A stretch of DNA of 64,000 bases from Curvibacter sp. GWA2_64_110 (GTDB lineage: Bacteria > Pseudomonadota > Gammaproteobacteria > Burkholderiales > Burkholderiaceae_C), in the NCBI GenBank assembly GCA_001797315.1, contig MGPC01000018.1:124001-188000 (forward strand). The letters are read 5' to 3'. Below are positions 57,298 through 64,000 of the stretch, one piece after another; positions within the stretch are counted from its first letter, which is position 1, and the number at the start of each line of letters is the position of its first letter. A program made the position numbers and the translations under genes. Below the pieces are notes generated by a model that was given only the letters and a program-made list of their open reading frames with translations, was not told the origin of the DNA and made no database searches.

Positions 57298-57383
57298 CGT
57301 TCACTATGAATTGACGTTATTGCGATTCATTCTCAATAATCAGCCATCCCAGCGATCCGCGGCGCCTCCCGGAAGACCTCGGA

Positions 57384-57409
57384 GTTACGATACAGTAAAC
57401 GTATTACGG
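57384..57409. promoter_or_regulatory. Candidate operator upstream of the VOC gene
   Basis: TTACGATACAGTAAACGTAT contains ATAC and GTAT arms seven bases apart, in the style of TetR-type operators, about 35 bases before the VOC start. No regulator gene is adjacent on this side. Confidence 0.3.
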
Positions 57410-57441
57410 AATGGTGAACGAAGCGCCATGAAGGAGACTGC

Positions 57442-58086
57442 ATGACCAGCCCACTGAAAACCGACCGCCCCGCCCCGCCGCCGGCGCCGATCCAGCAACT
57501 GCACCACTACGCCTACCGTGCCAAGGATGCCGAGGAGACGCGGCATTTTTACGAGGACATCCTGGGCCTGCCGCTGTACCACATCATCCAGAGCGACTAC
57601 GTGCCCAGCACCGGCGAGTACTGCCCCTACACGCACTTTTTCTTCCGCCTGCAGGACGGCTCCTTTATCGCCTTCTTCGACCTGGGCGACGACCAGGCCG
57701 CAGCCCCCAGCCCCAACACGCCGCTGTGGGTCAACCACATCGCCTTTCGCCTCAATTCGCTGCCCGAACTGGAGGCCATGAAAGCCCGCCTGCAGGCGCA
57801 CGGCATCGAAGTGATCGGCGTGACCGACCACCACATCTTCAAGAGCATCTACTTCTTCGACCCCAACGGCGTGCGGCTCGAGCTCTCGGCCCAGGTGGCC
57901 GACGAGTTCCAGATGCTCAAGGAAAGCACCACCGCCCACACGCGGCTGAACGAATGGACGGCGCGCAAAGAGCAATGGCGCCGCGACCGCGCCGCCGGCA
58001 AGGTGGCGGCACCGCTCAAGCCGCAGCAGAACGACCGGCCCGAAGTAGCCGCCCGCGCCAATGCGCAGAAAGGCCCGGCATCATGA
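57442..58086 (+). CDS. VOC-superfamily (glyoxalase/extradiol-dioxygenase-like) protein
   Basis: The 214-aa protein has two betaalphabetabetabeta modules: LHHYAYRAKDAEETRHFYED (about 20-39) with a putative metal His, HFFFRLQDGSFIAFFDL, then VNHIAFRL and FFDPNGVRLELSA with a C-terminal Glu ligand. It would use a metal ion to open or rearrange an oxygenated ring or hydroxy compound. It overlaps the monooxygenase gene by 4 bases. The substrate is unknown. Confidence 0.87.
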   Translation: MTSPLKTDRPAPPPAPIQQLHHYAYRAKDAEETRHFYEDILGLPLYHIIQSDYVPSTGEYCPYTHFFFRLQDGSFIAFFDLGDDQAAAPSPNTPLWVNHIAFRLNSLPELEAMKARLQAHGIEVIGVTDHHIFKSIYFFDPNGVRLELSAQVADEFQMLKESTTAHTRLNEWTARKEQWRRDRAAGKVAAPLKPQQNDRPEVAARANAQKGPAS

Positions 58087-59789
58087 CCGCACCGTACCGT
58101 GAAACCGCCTACACCAACGGCTACGAGTTCACCCAGGGCGCCGGCTACGAGTTGCCCGAGTACCCCTTTACCGAACCACCCGAACTCAAACATGGTGAAG
58201 CCAAGCGTCACCCGATCGTGATCGTCGGCGCCGGCATCACCGGCCTGACCATGGCCTGCTGCCTGGCCAAGCTGGGCGTGCCGGCCGTGCTGCTCGACGA
58301 AGACAACACGGTGGGCGTCAAGGGTGCCTCCTCGCGCGGCATCTGCTACACGCAGAAGTCGCTGGAGATCTTCCAGCGTCTGGGCGTGTACGAACGCATC
58401 GCCGCCAAGGGCATCCAGTGGAGCGTGGGGCGCACCTTCGCCGGCAACGACGAGGTCTATTCCTTCGACCTGCGCCAGCAGAGCAACTTCGGCCTCTCGG
58501 CCCAGCCGCCCTTCATCAACATCCAGCAGTTCTACATCGAGGGCTATCTGGTCGAGCGCATCTATGGCCTGGGCCATGTGGACCTGCGCTGGAAATCGCG
58601 CGTGGTCGGCTTCAAGCAGCACGCGGACCATGCCACCCTCACGGTGGAGACGCCGGCCGGCAACTACCGCCTGCAGGCCGACCATGTGATCGACGCCAGC
58701 GGTTCGCACACGCCCTTTCACGGCTGGACCGGCGCCACCATGACCTCGCGCCGCGGCGACGACCGCTGGTGCATTGCCGATGTGCGCTTCAAGAACCATC
58801 CGCCCAAGGAGCGCCACACCTGGATCGAGGCGCCCTTCAACGGCAACCGCTCGGTCTGGCAGCACCTGATGGCCGACGATGTCTGGCGCATCGACTACCA
58901 GATGGAACCCAACGCCGATCCCGAAGTCGTGAGCCGCGAGGACGTGGTGCGCGAGCGCCTGCGCCAGCAGTTCGGTCCCGACGTCGAATACGAGATCGTC
59001 TGGGTCGGCCCCTACGCCTACCGTAGCCAGTGTCTGGACAAACTGCGCATTGGCAGCGTGTTCTTCATGGGCGACACGGCCAAGATCGTCAGCCCCTTCG
59101 GTGCGCGCGGCGGCAACACCGGCGTGGCCGATGCCGACAACCTGGCCTGGAAGCTGGCGGCCGTACTCAAGGGCCGCGCCCCGGCCAGCCTGCTGGACAG
59201 CTATCACGAGGAGCGGTTTGAGGCCGCGGCGCAGAACGTGCAGGTGACCAACCGCACGGCGCGTTTCCTGCGCCCGGCCGACGGCATGGAGCGCACCTTC
59301 CGCAGCGCCGCCATCAGCTTGGCGCGCCAGTACCCGTTCGCACGCCAGCTCATCAACACCGGCCGCATGGCCATGGCCAACAGCTACACCCGCTCCAGCA
59401 TCTGCGACCGCACCGGCGGCCTGTCGGTGCAGAACGTGAGCTTCCGCTGGCCGGACAACAGCCGCGGCACGGTCAACGAGCTGATCGAGTGGGCCGACGG
59501 CGACCTGCTGGTGCTGGTGTTCGGCGACATCTCGGCCGCCGCCAGCCAGCGTCTGCGCCAGTTGGCCAGCCAGGCGCCAGTGCGCTGCGTGCAGGTGCTG
59601 GGCCCGGACGGCCGTGCCCAGGCCCTTGAGCATGTGCGCGACCCGCAAGGTCACCTGCAAGGTGCCTGCCACGTGTTCGGCCATGCCTGGGCCCTGGTGC
59701 GTCCCGACGGCTACCTGGCCGCCACCGGCGAGAGTGTGGACGCCGATCTGATCCAGGCCATCGGACAGGCCCTGGGCTTGCAGTCTTGA
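58083..59789 (+). CDS. FAD-dependent aromatic monooxygenase
   Basis: The 568-aa protein has the dinucleotide-binding motif VIVGAGITGLTMACCLAKLG (46-65) and FMGDTAKIVSPFGARGGNTG, a DG/GD FAD motif of class A flavoprotein hydroxylases (PHBH/PheA/MhpA group). A C-terminal thioredoxin-like region follows. With the VOC protein and DUF2783 it probably forms a ring-hydroxylation and cleavage unit. The usual cofactor phrase GDAAH is replaced by GDTAK. Confidence 0.9.
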   Translation: MTAPYRETAYTNGYEFTQGAGYELPEYPFTEPPELKHGEAKRHPIVIVGAGITGLTMACCLAKLGVPAVLLDEDNTVGVKGASSRGICYTQKSLEIFQRLGVYERIAAKGIQWSVGRTFAGNDEVYSFDLRQQSNFGLSAQPPFINIQQFYIEGYLVERIYGLGHVDLRWKSRVVGFKQHADHATLTVETPAGNYRLQADHVIDASGSHTPFHGWTGATMTSRRGDDRWCIADVRFKNHPPKERHTWIEAPFNGNRSVWQHLMADDVWRIDYQMEPNADPEVVSREDVVRERLRQQFGPDVEYEIVWVGPYAYRSQCLDKLRIGSVFFMGDTAKIVSPFGARGGNTGVADADNLAWKLAAVLKGRAPASLLDSYHEERFEAAAQNVQVTNRTARFLRPADGMERTFRSAAISLARQYPFARQLINTGRMAMANSYTRSSICDRTGGLSVQNVSFRWPDNSRGTVNELIEWADGDLLVLVFGDISAAASQRLRQLASQAPVRCVQVLGPDGRAQALEHVRDPQGHLQGACHVFGHAWALVRPDGYLAATGESVDADLIQAIGQALGLQS

Positions 59790-59799
59790 GGAGCCGCAC

Positions 59800-59988
59800 A
59801 TGAAAACCACCCTGCATTTCCAGGATGCCGACACCTTCTACGAGCAGCTGCTCGACGCCCACACCGGCCTGGACCGCGAACAGTCCGAGCTGCTCAATGC
59901 CCGCCTGATCCTGCTGCTGGCCAACCAGATCGGCAACAGCGAGGTCTTGGCCGCCTGTGTCCAGGCGGCCAAGCAACCTCCGGGTTGA
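59800..59988 (+). CDS. DUF2783 small protein
   Basis: The 62-aa protein MKTTLHFQDADTFYEQLLDA continues with HTGLDREQSELLNARLILLL, typical of DUF2783. The family is small, helical and found beside FAD monooxygenase genes. It starts 10 bases after the monooxygenase stop with GAGG before the ATG, and its stop abuts the convergent AraC gene. It may be an accessory subunit or chaperone for the oxygenase (inference). Confidence 0.75.
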   Translation: MKTTLHFQDADTFYEQLLDAHTGLDREQSELLNARLILLLANQIGNSEVLAACVQAAKQPPG

Positions 59989-60987
59989 TCAACTGCCGGC
60001 GTTGGGCGGCTGTGCCGGCGATGCGCCGGTACGTGCGAACTGCGCCGGCGTCTGGCCGCTCCAGCGCCGAAAGGCGCGGGCAAAGGCGTTTTCATCCGAA
60101 AAGCCCAGCTTCTCGCTCACGACCGAGGCGGACTGGCCGCTGCGCAAGGCCTGCACCGCCATGTCATGCAGCAGCGTCTCGCGCAGCCCCTTGAACGAGA
60201 TAGCCTCCGCCGCCAGCTTGCGGTTGAGATGCCGCCCGCTCATGCCCAGCTGCTCGCCGATGCGTTCCTTGCCCCAGCGCGGATGCTCGCGGATCAGTTG
60301 CTGCACGCGCGCCGAGATGCTGCCCTGCTGGAGCGAGGCCAGCATGTCGTCGGCCAAGGCCCGCAAATGGGCGTGCAACTGCGTGCCGGCCTGGATCAGG
60401 CTGCAGTCGAGTTCGCTGGCGTCCATGCGCACGCCATTGGCAGGCTGGCCGAAACGCACCGGGCAACCCAGCAAGGCTTCGTAAGCGGCGACTTCGCCAC
60501 GCGGTGCATGCATGAAAAGCACCTCGCGGGGACGGAAGCGACCATTGGTCATCCAGCGCGCCAGGCTGATGACGCAGCCCAGCGCCGCCTCCACCCGCAG
60601 TTCGCGGCAGACCTCGTAATCCGGCGTGTAGCGCAGCACCACGCCCTGGGCATCCGTCACGATGTCGAAACGGGCGTTGTCGCCGATGATCGGTGCGTAC
60701 TCCGTCAGCACCTCCAGGCCGTCGCCCAGCGTGTCGCAGCTCAGCAGCAGCATGCCCACGATGTCCAGATGACCCGCCTGCAGATCGGTACCCACGCGCA
60801 GGGCTGCCAGCGGGTCGGCAGCAGCTTCGGCAAACAGCGCCCACAACGCATCCTGCTGCGCCATCGGCACCCGGCTGTGCTGCATCAGGGATTCGCGCAA
60901 GGGCTCGGGCAGGCTGACGCCCTGGCGCTGCGCGGCCTCGACAATGGCCTGGGTGAATCGGGCCGTAACGCTGTGTGAGTCTTGCAT
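59989..60987 (-). CDS. AraC-family transcriptional regulator
   Basis: The 332-aa protein has an N-terminal ligand-binding domain of the Arabinose_bd type found in OruR-like regulators (about 10-200) and a C-terminal double helix-turn-helix (IGEQLGMSGRHLNRKL, and ASVVSEKLGFSDENAFARAF, RRWSGQTPAQF). It is divergent from the transporter/SDR operon and likely activates it. Its effector is unknown; such regulators near SDR and bile-acid-symporter genes often respond to lipids or terpenoids. Confidence 0.92.
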   Translation of the reverse strand: MQDSHSVTARFTQAIVEAAQRQGVSLPEPLRESLMQHSRVPMAQQDALWALFAEAAADPLAALRVGTDLQAGHLDIVGMLLLSCDTLGDGLEVLTEYAPIIGDNARFDIVTDAQGVVLRYTPDYEVCRELRVEAALGCVISLARWMTNGRFRPREVLFMHAPRGEVAAYEALLGCPVRFGQPANGVRMDASELDCSLIQAGTQLHAHLRALADDMLASLQQGSISARVQQLIREHPRWGKERIGEQLGMSGRHLNRKLAAEAISFKGLRETLLHDMAVQALRSGQSASVVSEKLGFSDENAFARAFRRWSGQTPAQFARTGASPAQPPNAGS

Positions 60988-61011
60988 GGCGGTTGATGCC
61001 GATGGGTTGCC

Positions 61012-61052
61012 TGTCCCGAATTGATGTGTGCGTGTCCCGAATGATGCGGGAC
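61012..61052. promoter_or_regulatory. Candidate AraC-type operator with direct repeats
   Basis: TGTCCCGAATTGATG (61012-61026) and TGTCCCGAATGATG (61033-61046) are direct repeats 21 bases apart, two helical turns, as AraC-type proteins prefer. The second copy is extended by an inverted half GTCCCG...CGGGAC. Located in the divergent promoter region. Confidence 0.6.
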
Positions 61053-61151
61053 GACAGTCCGAGTTTGCCCTAAAGTTTCAGCAAGTAAAAAAAGACTTGG
61101 GGCAGCCATCACGGATGGGCCATCGAGTCTGCCAAAACGAGGAGACACATC

Positions 61152-62063
61152 ATGGCGCCCATTGACCAGGTGCAGCTGAGCTTCAACCCGCAGACCCTGA
61201 CCCTGCTGAACACGGTGCTGGGCCTGGTGATGTTCGGGGTGGCGCTGGAGCTGAAAGTCGACGACTTCAGGGCCGCACTGAAAACACCCAAGGCGCTGGC
61301 GCTGGGGCTGTTCGGCCATCACATCCTGTTTCCGGCCATGACCTATGTGCTGGTCTGGCTCCTGAACCCCATCCCCAGCATCGCGCTGGGCATGATCCTG
61401 GTCTCGTCCTGTCCGGCCGGCCACATTTCCAACTTCCTGGTGCATTACGCGAAGGGCAACACGGCGCTGTCGGTCAGCGTGAGCGCCTTGTCCACGGCGG
61501 TGGCCCTGGTCATGACACCGCTGAACTTCGCCTTCTGGGGCAGTCTGAGCCCGGTCACCAGCGGCCTGATGAAGCAGGTGGCCATGAGCCCCTGGGAAAT
61601 GCTGGAAGTCATCGTGCTGCTGCTGGGCGTGCCGCTGGTGCTGGGCATGTGGGTGGCGCGCCGCTACCCGGCCGTTGCGCAGCGCATCCGCAAGCCGATG
61701 AAGATCCTCTCGCTGTTGGTGCTGGTGGGCTTCATCGTCGGCGCGCTGGCGGCCAACTTCAAGCATTTCCTGGCCTACATCCAGTTCGTGTTGCTGGTGG
61801 TCTTCATCCACAACCTGTTGGCGCTGGTCACGGGCTACAGCCTGGCGACGGCCGTGGGGCTGCCGGAACGCGATCGCCGCGCCATCACCTTCGAGATGGG
61901 CATCCAGAATTCCGGACTGGGCCTGATCCTGATCTTCAACTTCTTCAACGGCCTGGGCGGCATGGCCATCGTCACAGCCTGGTGGGGCATCTGGCACATC
62001 GTGGCCGGCATGACACTCGCCACCTACTGGAAAAACCGCGCGCCTGACGGAGCCAGGTCATGA
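61152..62063 (+). CDS. Bile acid:sodium symporter-family transporter
   Basis: The 303-aa protein has about nine or ten hydrophobic segments and the family stretches ILVSSCPAGHISNFLVHYAKG and MGIQNSGLGL. It would move an organic anion (bile acid, pantothenate or similar) with sodium. GAGGAGA precedes the ATG. The stop overlaps the epimerase-like gene by 4 bases, so the product of import is probably processed by the two following SDR enzymes. Confidence 0.88.
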   Translation: MAPIDQVQLSFNPQTLTLLNTVLGLVMFGVALELKVDDFRAALKTPKALALGLFGHHILFPAMTYVLVWLLNPIPSIALGMILVSSCPAGHISNFLVHYAKGNTALSVSVSALSTAVALVMTPLNFAFWGSLSPVTSGLMKQVAMSPWEMLEVIVLLLGVPLVLGMWVARRYPAVAQRIRKPMKILSLLVLVGFIVGALAANFKHFLAYIQFVLLVVFIHNLLALVTGYSLATAVGLPERDRRAITFEMGIQNSGLGLILIFNFFNGLGGMAIVTAWWGIWHIVAGMTLATYWKNRAPDGARS

Positions 62064-63043
62064 GCGGACACCGCGTCCTGGTCACCGGCTCCGGTGGCTA
62101 TCTGGGCAGCCAGGTGTTGGCCCGGCTGGCGCAAGCGGACCTGCCGGACCGCCCGGCAGTGGTCGTTGCACTCGACATCCGGGAACCTTCGCAGCGCCTG
62201 CCCGGCGTGGACTATGCCGTGGCGGACATTCGTTCGCCTGCCGTCGCCGACCTCCTGGCCCGCCACCAGATCGACACCGTCGTGCACCTGGCGTCCATCG
62301 TCACGCCCGGGCGCAACAGCCGCCGCGACTTCGAATACGACGTGGATGTGAACGGCACCCGCAATGTGCTGCAGGCCTGCGTGCAGCACGGCGTGCGACG
62401 CATCATCGTGTCATCCAGCGGCGCGGCCTATGGCTACCATGCCGACAACCCGGCCTGGCTGACCGAAGACATGCCCCTGCGCGGCAACGAGGTCTTCGCC
62501 TACTCGCATCACAAGCGGCTGGTGGAGGAGATGCTGGCCGACTACCGCGTCCGCCATCCGGCGCTGGAGCAGGTGGTGCTGCGCATCGGCACCATCCTGG
62601 GCACGACGGTGCGCAACCAGATCACCAACCTGTTCGAGAAACCCCGCCTGCTGGCGATCGCCGGTTCGGAGAGCCCCTTCGTGTTCATCTGGGACCAGGA
62701 CGTGGTGGCCATCATCGTGCGCGCCATCGGCAACGGCCCGGCCGGCATCTACAACGTGGCCGGTGATGGTGCCCTGAGCCTGCGCGAGATTGCGGCGCGC
62801 CTGGGCAAGCCGCGCCTGGTGCTGCCGGCCTGGCTGCTGCAAGGCGCGCTGGCCGTGCTCAAGCCGCTGGGCCTGACGCAGTACGGGCCGGAGCAGCTGG
62901 ACTTTCTGCGCTACCGGCCGGTATTGCTCAACACGCGCCTGAAGACGGTGTTCGGCTACACGCCGTGCTACACCTCGGCCGAGGTGTTCGAGCTTTACCG
63001 CCAGGCACGCGCGGACACAACGCACGCGCGCTCGCCCACATGA
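62060..63043 (+). CDS. NAD-dependent epimerase/dehydratase-family SDR
   Basis: The 327-aa extended-SDR protein has TGSGGYLGSQV (nucleotide binding), VVHLASIVTPGRNS, SSSGAAYG and the catalytic YSHHK motif. Substrate is probably a sugar, sterol or terpenoid-type alcohol, but it cannot be assigned. It overlaps both neighbours by 4 bases. Confidence 0.87.
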   Translation: MSGHRVLVTGSGGYLGSQVLARLAQADLPDRPAVVVALDIREPSQRLPGVDYAVADIRSPAVADLLARHQIDTVVHLASIVTPGRNSRRDFEYDVDVNGTRNVLQACVQHGVRRIIVSSSGAAYGYHADNPAWLTEDMPLRGNEVFAYSHHKRLVEEMLADYRVRHPALEQVVLRIGTILGTTVRNQITNLFEKPRLLAIAGSESPFVFIWDQDVVAIIVRAIGNGPAGIYNVAGDGALSLREIAARLGKPRLVLPAWLLQGALAVLKPLGLTQYGPEQLDFLRYRPVLLNTRLKTVFGYTPCYTSAEVFELYRQARADTTHARSPT

Positions 63044-63855
63044 AACAGCGCAGCTTTCGGGACAAGGTTGTCGTCATCACCGGTGCCGCCGGCGGGCTCG
63101 GCCGCAGCCTGTGCCTGCGCTTCGGCGCAGCAGGCGCCCGCATCGCCGCCCTCGACCGCGATGCGGAAAGCCTGCAGGCCCTGGCGCGCGACCTGGCAGT
63201 GCAAGGCTGCGAGGTCCACACGCAACTCTGCGATGTGACCGATGCCGCCGCCTGCGCACAAACCATGCAGGCCATCCATGCGCGCTGGGGCCGTATCGAT
63301 GTCCTCGTCAACAATGCCGGCATCGCCCACCGCAGTGCCTTTGCCGCCACCCGCCTCGAAGTCATCCGCCGCGTCATGGACGTCAACTTCTTCGGTGCCG
63401 TGCATTGCACACACGCTGCCCTGGCCGATCTGCGCGCCGCACGCGGCTTGGTCATCACCATCTCCAGCGTCGCCGGTTTTTCCCCGCTGATCGGCCGCAC
63501 CGGCTACGCGGCGAGCAAGCATGCGCTGCATGGTTTTTTCGACAGCCTGCGCGCCGAGCTGGCCGACGACGGTGTTGGCGTCCTGCTGGTCTGCCCCTCG
63601 TTCATCGACACCGGCATCGACCGGGCCGCGCTGGGTGGCGACGGGCAACCCGCCGGCCACAGCCGCCTGACGACCGGCCGCCAGGCAACGCCGGACGAGG
63701 TGGCCCAGGCCATTCTCCAGGCCGCCTCACATGGAAAAACGCTGCTGCTTTTCAGTGCAACGGCCCGCCTGGCCTGGTGGCTGTCGCGCTGCTGGCCAGC
63801 CCGGTATGCCGCACTCATGCGGCGCCGTCTGCAAGGCGAGATTGCCGCCCCCTAA
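63040..63855 (+). CDS. Classical short-chain dehydrogenase/reductase
   Basis: The 271-aa protein has TGAAGGLGRSL (cofactor), NNAGIAHRSAF, the Ser in SSVAGFSPLIG and YAASK. It contains DR at positions 40-41 after the second strand, so NAD or NADP preference is unclear. The long C-terminus with a hydrophobic stretch (TARLAWWLSRCW) may associate with the membrane. ATG 63040 overlaps the preceding stop (ATGA); a longer open frame upstream was rejected. Confidence 0.87.
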   Translation: MKQRSFRDKVVVITGAAGGLGRSLCLRFGAAGARIAALDRDAESLQALARDLAVQGCEVHTQLCDVTDAAACAQTMQAIHARWGRIDVLVNNAGIAHRSAFAATRLEVIRRVMDVNFFGAVHCTHAALADLRAARGLVITISSVAGFSPLIGRTGYAASKHALHGFFDSLRAELADDGVGVLLVCPSFIDTGIDRAALGGDGQPAGHSRLTTGRQATPDEVAQAILQAASHGKTLLLFSATARLAWWLSRCWPARYAALMRRRLQGEIAAP

Positions 63856-63870
63856 AAAGAGGAGACTGAC

Positions 63871-64000
63871 ATGAAAAAATGTTTCGCGCACAACGCACCG
63901 CGGGCGGCCCTGGTCGCCGCCATGACGGGCCTGCTGGCGCTGGCCGGCTTGAACGCCCAGGCCCTGACGCTCAAGGTCCAGACCGAAGAGGGTCGGGCCG
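63871..64000 (+). CDS. Secreted protein N-terminus, possibly DUF1302-like (cut by window edge)
   Basis: Only 43 residues are visible: a basic start MKKCFAHNAPR, a hydrophobic core (AALVAAMTGLLALAGLNAQA) and the mature start LTLKVQTEEGRA. AGAGGAG precedes the ATG. The signal peptide is clear. The mature start is reminiscent of DUF1302 outer-membrane proteins that often follow such SDR/transporter clusters, but this is a weak inference from context. Confidence 0.6.
   Translation, partial: MKKCFAHNAPRAALVAAMTGLLALAGLNAQALTLKVQTEEGRA

Noticed and set aside
57320-57346. A second Fur box upstream of rubrerythrin (ATTCATTCTCAATAAT)
   Set aside because: Only one half-site resembles the Fur consensus; the other arm does not pair or match.

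Overview
The window is a contiguous piece of a high-GC betaproteobacterial chromosome. Gene order and protein style point to Burkholderiales, most likely Comamonadaceae. The supporting evidence is the lepA-lepB-DUF4845-rnc-era-recO order, the rpmF-plsX-fab-ygfX-rpoE-rseAB-mucD order, hemCDXY divergent from ppc, and several Bug-type periplasmic receptors. No rRNA, tRNA, CRISPR array, prophage or insertion sequence was recognised. Nearly all sequence is coding, with many 1-, 4- or 13-base gene overlaps.

Layout. 1-5266 (minus): recO (cut by the window edge), era, rnc, DUF4845, lepB and lepA. Upstream of lepA lies a 512-bp AT-rich gap with a DnaA-box cluster and two hairpins. 5779-16661 (minus): yceD, rpmF, plsX, fabH, fabD, fabG, acpP and fabF run into a ygfX-like gene, rpoE, rseA, rseB and a mucD/degP protease, so lipid synthesis and the envelope-stress cascade lie head to tail. 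16687-21370: maf, a tetrapyrrole-methylase-type methyltransferase, sppA, a Rieske protein, a HAD phosphatase and rluC. rluC is divergent from rne, which has a ~500-nt leader. 25041-33399: the hemC-hemD-hemX-hemY operon ending in a GGDEF-like gene, then divergent ppc and a small AT-rich membrane-protein gene. 33436-34430: queD and queE. 34543-36203: a Fur-box promoter driving two uncharacterised genes (109 aa and a DUF2325 protein). 36244-42019: a TerC-like protein, a LytTR two-component system, argH, and a bacteriohemerythrin overlapping an FMN-dependent hydroxyacid dehydrogenase. 42042-49034: a SUOX-like protein, dinB, small proteins, a dienoyl-CoA isomerase, queF, yaaA and truC. 49031-52938: an arylsulfatase with two Bug receptors, divergent from a MarR regulator. 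52954-64000: a SulP transporter; rubrerythrin / Fe-S oxidoreductase / DUF3501 operon; VOC / FAD monooxygenase / DUF2783 operon; then an AraC regulator divergent from a bile-acid-symporter-type transporter, two SDR proteins and the start of a secreted protein.

The most unusual signal is a dispersed element with a 17-bp core (GCTAY...AGC, always the same spacing). I find eight copies. Six lie in frame inside or at the edge of genes (era, rseA, sppA, hemD, the LytTR regulator, dinB), one contains the queF stop codon, and one is intergenic. Other items worth attention are the Fur-controlled DUF2325 pair, three tandem perfect hairpins between rubrerythrin and its Fe-S partner, and the DnaA-box cluster upstream of lepA. 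Product assignments rest on motifs read by eye; no database search was possible.
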